Assembly (NCBI GenBank): GCA_016870235.1
Contig: VGCB01000215.1
Coordinates: 1-5,582 of the forward strand
DNA from: Actinomycetota bacterium
GTDB taxonomy: Bacteria; Actinomycetota; Thermoleophilia; Gaiellales; Gaiellaceae
Length of the DNA: 5,582 nucleotides
Direction: 5' to 3'
Below the pieces are notes generated by a model. That model was not told the DNA's origin. It worked only from the letters and a program-made list of their open reading frames with translations, and did not search any database. How positions within the stretch are numbered: position 1 is the stretch's first letter; every line of letters starts with the position of its first letter. Shown here in pieces: positions 4,594-5,582 of this stretch. The position numbers and the translations under genes were made by a program.

Positions 4594-5582
4594 TCAGCGG
4601 ATCCGCACGGGGCCCGCGCCGGCGGTCGCGAGCGTCTCGGTGCCGCCGAAGAGGCAGACGACCCCGTCCAGGCGCTCCTCGCGGAGACGGAGGACGGCGC
4701 TGAACCGACCCGTCTGCGGGTCGACGCCGGCGAGAGCGGCGAGATCGGCACGGAACCGGCCGCTCTCGGTTCCCTCGACCAGGACGGTGAGCCCGCGCTG
4801 GAGCTTCTCGACGGCGAGCACGCCGTCGACCCGCACGGTCGAGCCCCGCCGCCGCGCCCGGCAGCTCACCTTGGCCGGGTCGACCACGCGCGACTCGATG
4901 CGGACGCCGCCCAGCGGCTTGAACTCGAGGTGCTCCTGCAGGCCCGGCGGGTTGAGCGGGTTGGTCAGCTCACGCTCGTACCGGGCGTCGATGTCGACCC
5001 AGTAGATGCTCCCGGCCGGCGGGCTCGGCGCAGATCCGCCGGGCTCGATGGCGACCGGAATCGTCCTCTCCTCGCCCGGGAGGAGGTCGACGTCGAGCTG
5101 GCCGCCGTTGACGTCGACCGCCCACCCCTCCGGCACCTGCGGGTCGTACGTGAGCCGGAAGTGCTTCTTGTTCGCGGTGTCGTCGTTCCGGAGCGTGAAC
5201 GAGCTCTTGTAGGCCGGCGCCCCCGGGGACGACGGCTCGACGGCCTGGAAGTAGTCGATGTTCTCCTGCTCGTCGGTGCCGTCCTGGTTGCCCAGCACGG
5301 TCTCCGAGGCGACGGCGTCGATCCGCACCCGCACACAGGTGTGGAAGTAGAAGTCGCCGGCGGCGATCTGAGCAGGGGTCGGCTGGAACGCGGGCACGTA
5401 GTCGACGTACACGTCGACGTAGCTGCCGGGCGCGATCGCGGCCAGCCCCGGGAACGTCGTCTTGTCGACCGAGCCGAGCAACGTGAAGCCGTTGGCGCCG
5501 TTGATGCCCCGGCCCTCGGGATCGGTGCGGTCGAAGTGGACGACGACGTCGGTCGCCGTGGTCGTCCCGAGGTTCCGCACCC
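4594..5582 (-). CDS. Probable exported beta-sandwich protein of unknown function, C-terminal part
   Basis: At least 328 residues are visible. The true start lies beyond the right edge, so the codon at 5580-5578 is an internal Val, not a start. I do not recognise a named family. The visible part reads like tandem extracellular Ig-like modules. About residues 1-112 resemble a CARDB/DUF11-style repeat (VRNLGTTTATDVVVHF, then a CVRVRID strand and a 'NQDGTDEQEN' loop). About 120-205 resemble a NEW3-like domain (SSFTLRNDD...VPEGWAV...LLPGEERTIPVAI). About 235-328 form a small beta-rich C-terminal domain with two cysteines (C240, C309) that could form a disulfide; the only other cysteine is C82. No membrane segment or sorting motif is seen at the C-terminus. 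Secretion is inferred from fold style, since any signal peptide is outside the window. It faces the cys operon and probably shares its terminator. Confidence 0.8.
   Translation of the reverse strand, partial: VRNLGTTTATDVVVHFDRTDPEGRGINGANGFTLLGSVDKTTFPGLAAIAPGSYVDVYVDYVPAFQPTPAQIAAGDFYFHTCVRVRIDAVASETVLGNQDGTDEQENIDYFQAVEPSSPGAPAYKSSFTLRNDDTANKKHFRLTYDPQVPEGWAVDVNGGQLDVDLLPGEERTIPVAIEPGGSAPSPPAGSIYWVDIDARYERELTNPLNPPGLQEHLEFKPLGGVRIESRVVDPAKVSCRARRRGSTVRVDGVLAVEKLQRGLTVLVEGTESGRFRADLAALAGVDPQTGRFSAVLRLREERLDGVVCLFGGTETLATAGAGPVRIR

Noticed and set aside
3959..5005. Plus-strand open frame spanning cysN, the terminator and the facing gene
   Set aside because: It runs through the hairpin and two convincing genes on opposite strands, and its low-complexity Arg/Pro product has no family features.
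1..5582. CRISPR array, phage genes or a defence system
   Set aside because: No regularly spaced direct repeats and no cas, toxin-antitoxin, restriction or phage-like proteins are visible. The only mobile sequence is the IS630-like end.

Overview
The window is GC-rich and compact. Codon third positions are dominated by G and C, start codons are ATG or GTG, genes overlap by 1-4 bases, and the sulfate-reduction promoter looks leaderless. Together these point to a high-GC Actinomycetota-type bacterium. A Thermoleophilia-like lineage is my guess from protein style, not something the sequence proves.

Layout, left to right. (1) Bases 1-168 look like the end of an IS630-type insertion sequence. The first 24 codons of a transposase run off the left edge on the minus strand, preceded by about 95 bases of structured leader. 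The first TA dinucleotide upstream of it, the expected IS630 target duplication, lies exactly in the stop codon of the next gene. (2) Bases 166-1476, minus strand: a full-length CNNM/CorC-type ("hemolysin C-like") membrane protein with a DUF21 membrane domain, a CBS pair and a CorC_HlyC domain. (3) Bases 1477-1648: a divergent control region. It carries a possible attenuator-like leader for the CorC-type gene, a dyad CTTATG-N5-CATAAG, and a leaderless -10 element in front of cysH. (4) Bases 1649-4538, plus strand: a three-gene assimilatory sulfate operon, cysH-cysD-cysN, with ATGA and TGATG overlaps. (5) Bases 4546-4582: a perfect 16-bp hairpin between convergent genes, probably a two-way terminator. 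(6) Bases 4594-5582, minus strand: the C-terminal part of a probably exported, beta-sandwich-rich protein of unknown function.

How the genes work together: CysD and CysN form the ATP sulfurylase that makes adenosine 5'-phosphosulfate (APS) from sulfate and ATP, with GTP hydrolysis driving the reaction. CysH carries the four cysteines of a [4Fe-4S] APS reductase and would reduce APS directly to sulfite. No APS kinase (CysC) is fused to CysN or encoded here, which fits the direct APS route. Sulfite reductase must lie outside the window. The CorC-type gene and the exported protein have no evident link to sulfur metabolism.

I see no clearly undescribed multi-gene system. The most interesting signals are regulatory: the IS junction that builds the CorC stop codon, a transposase leader hairpin that may mask its ribosome binding site, the cysH operator/leaderless promoter, and the alternative pairings in the CorC leader.
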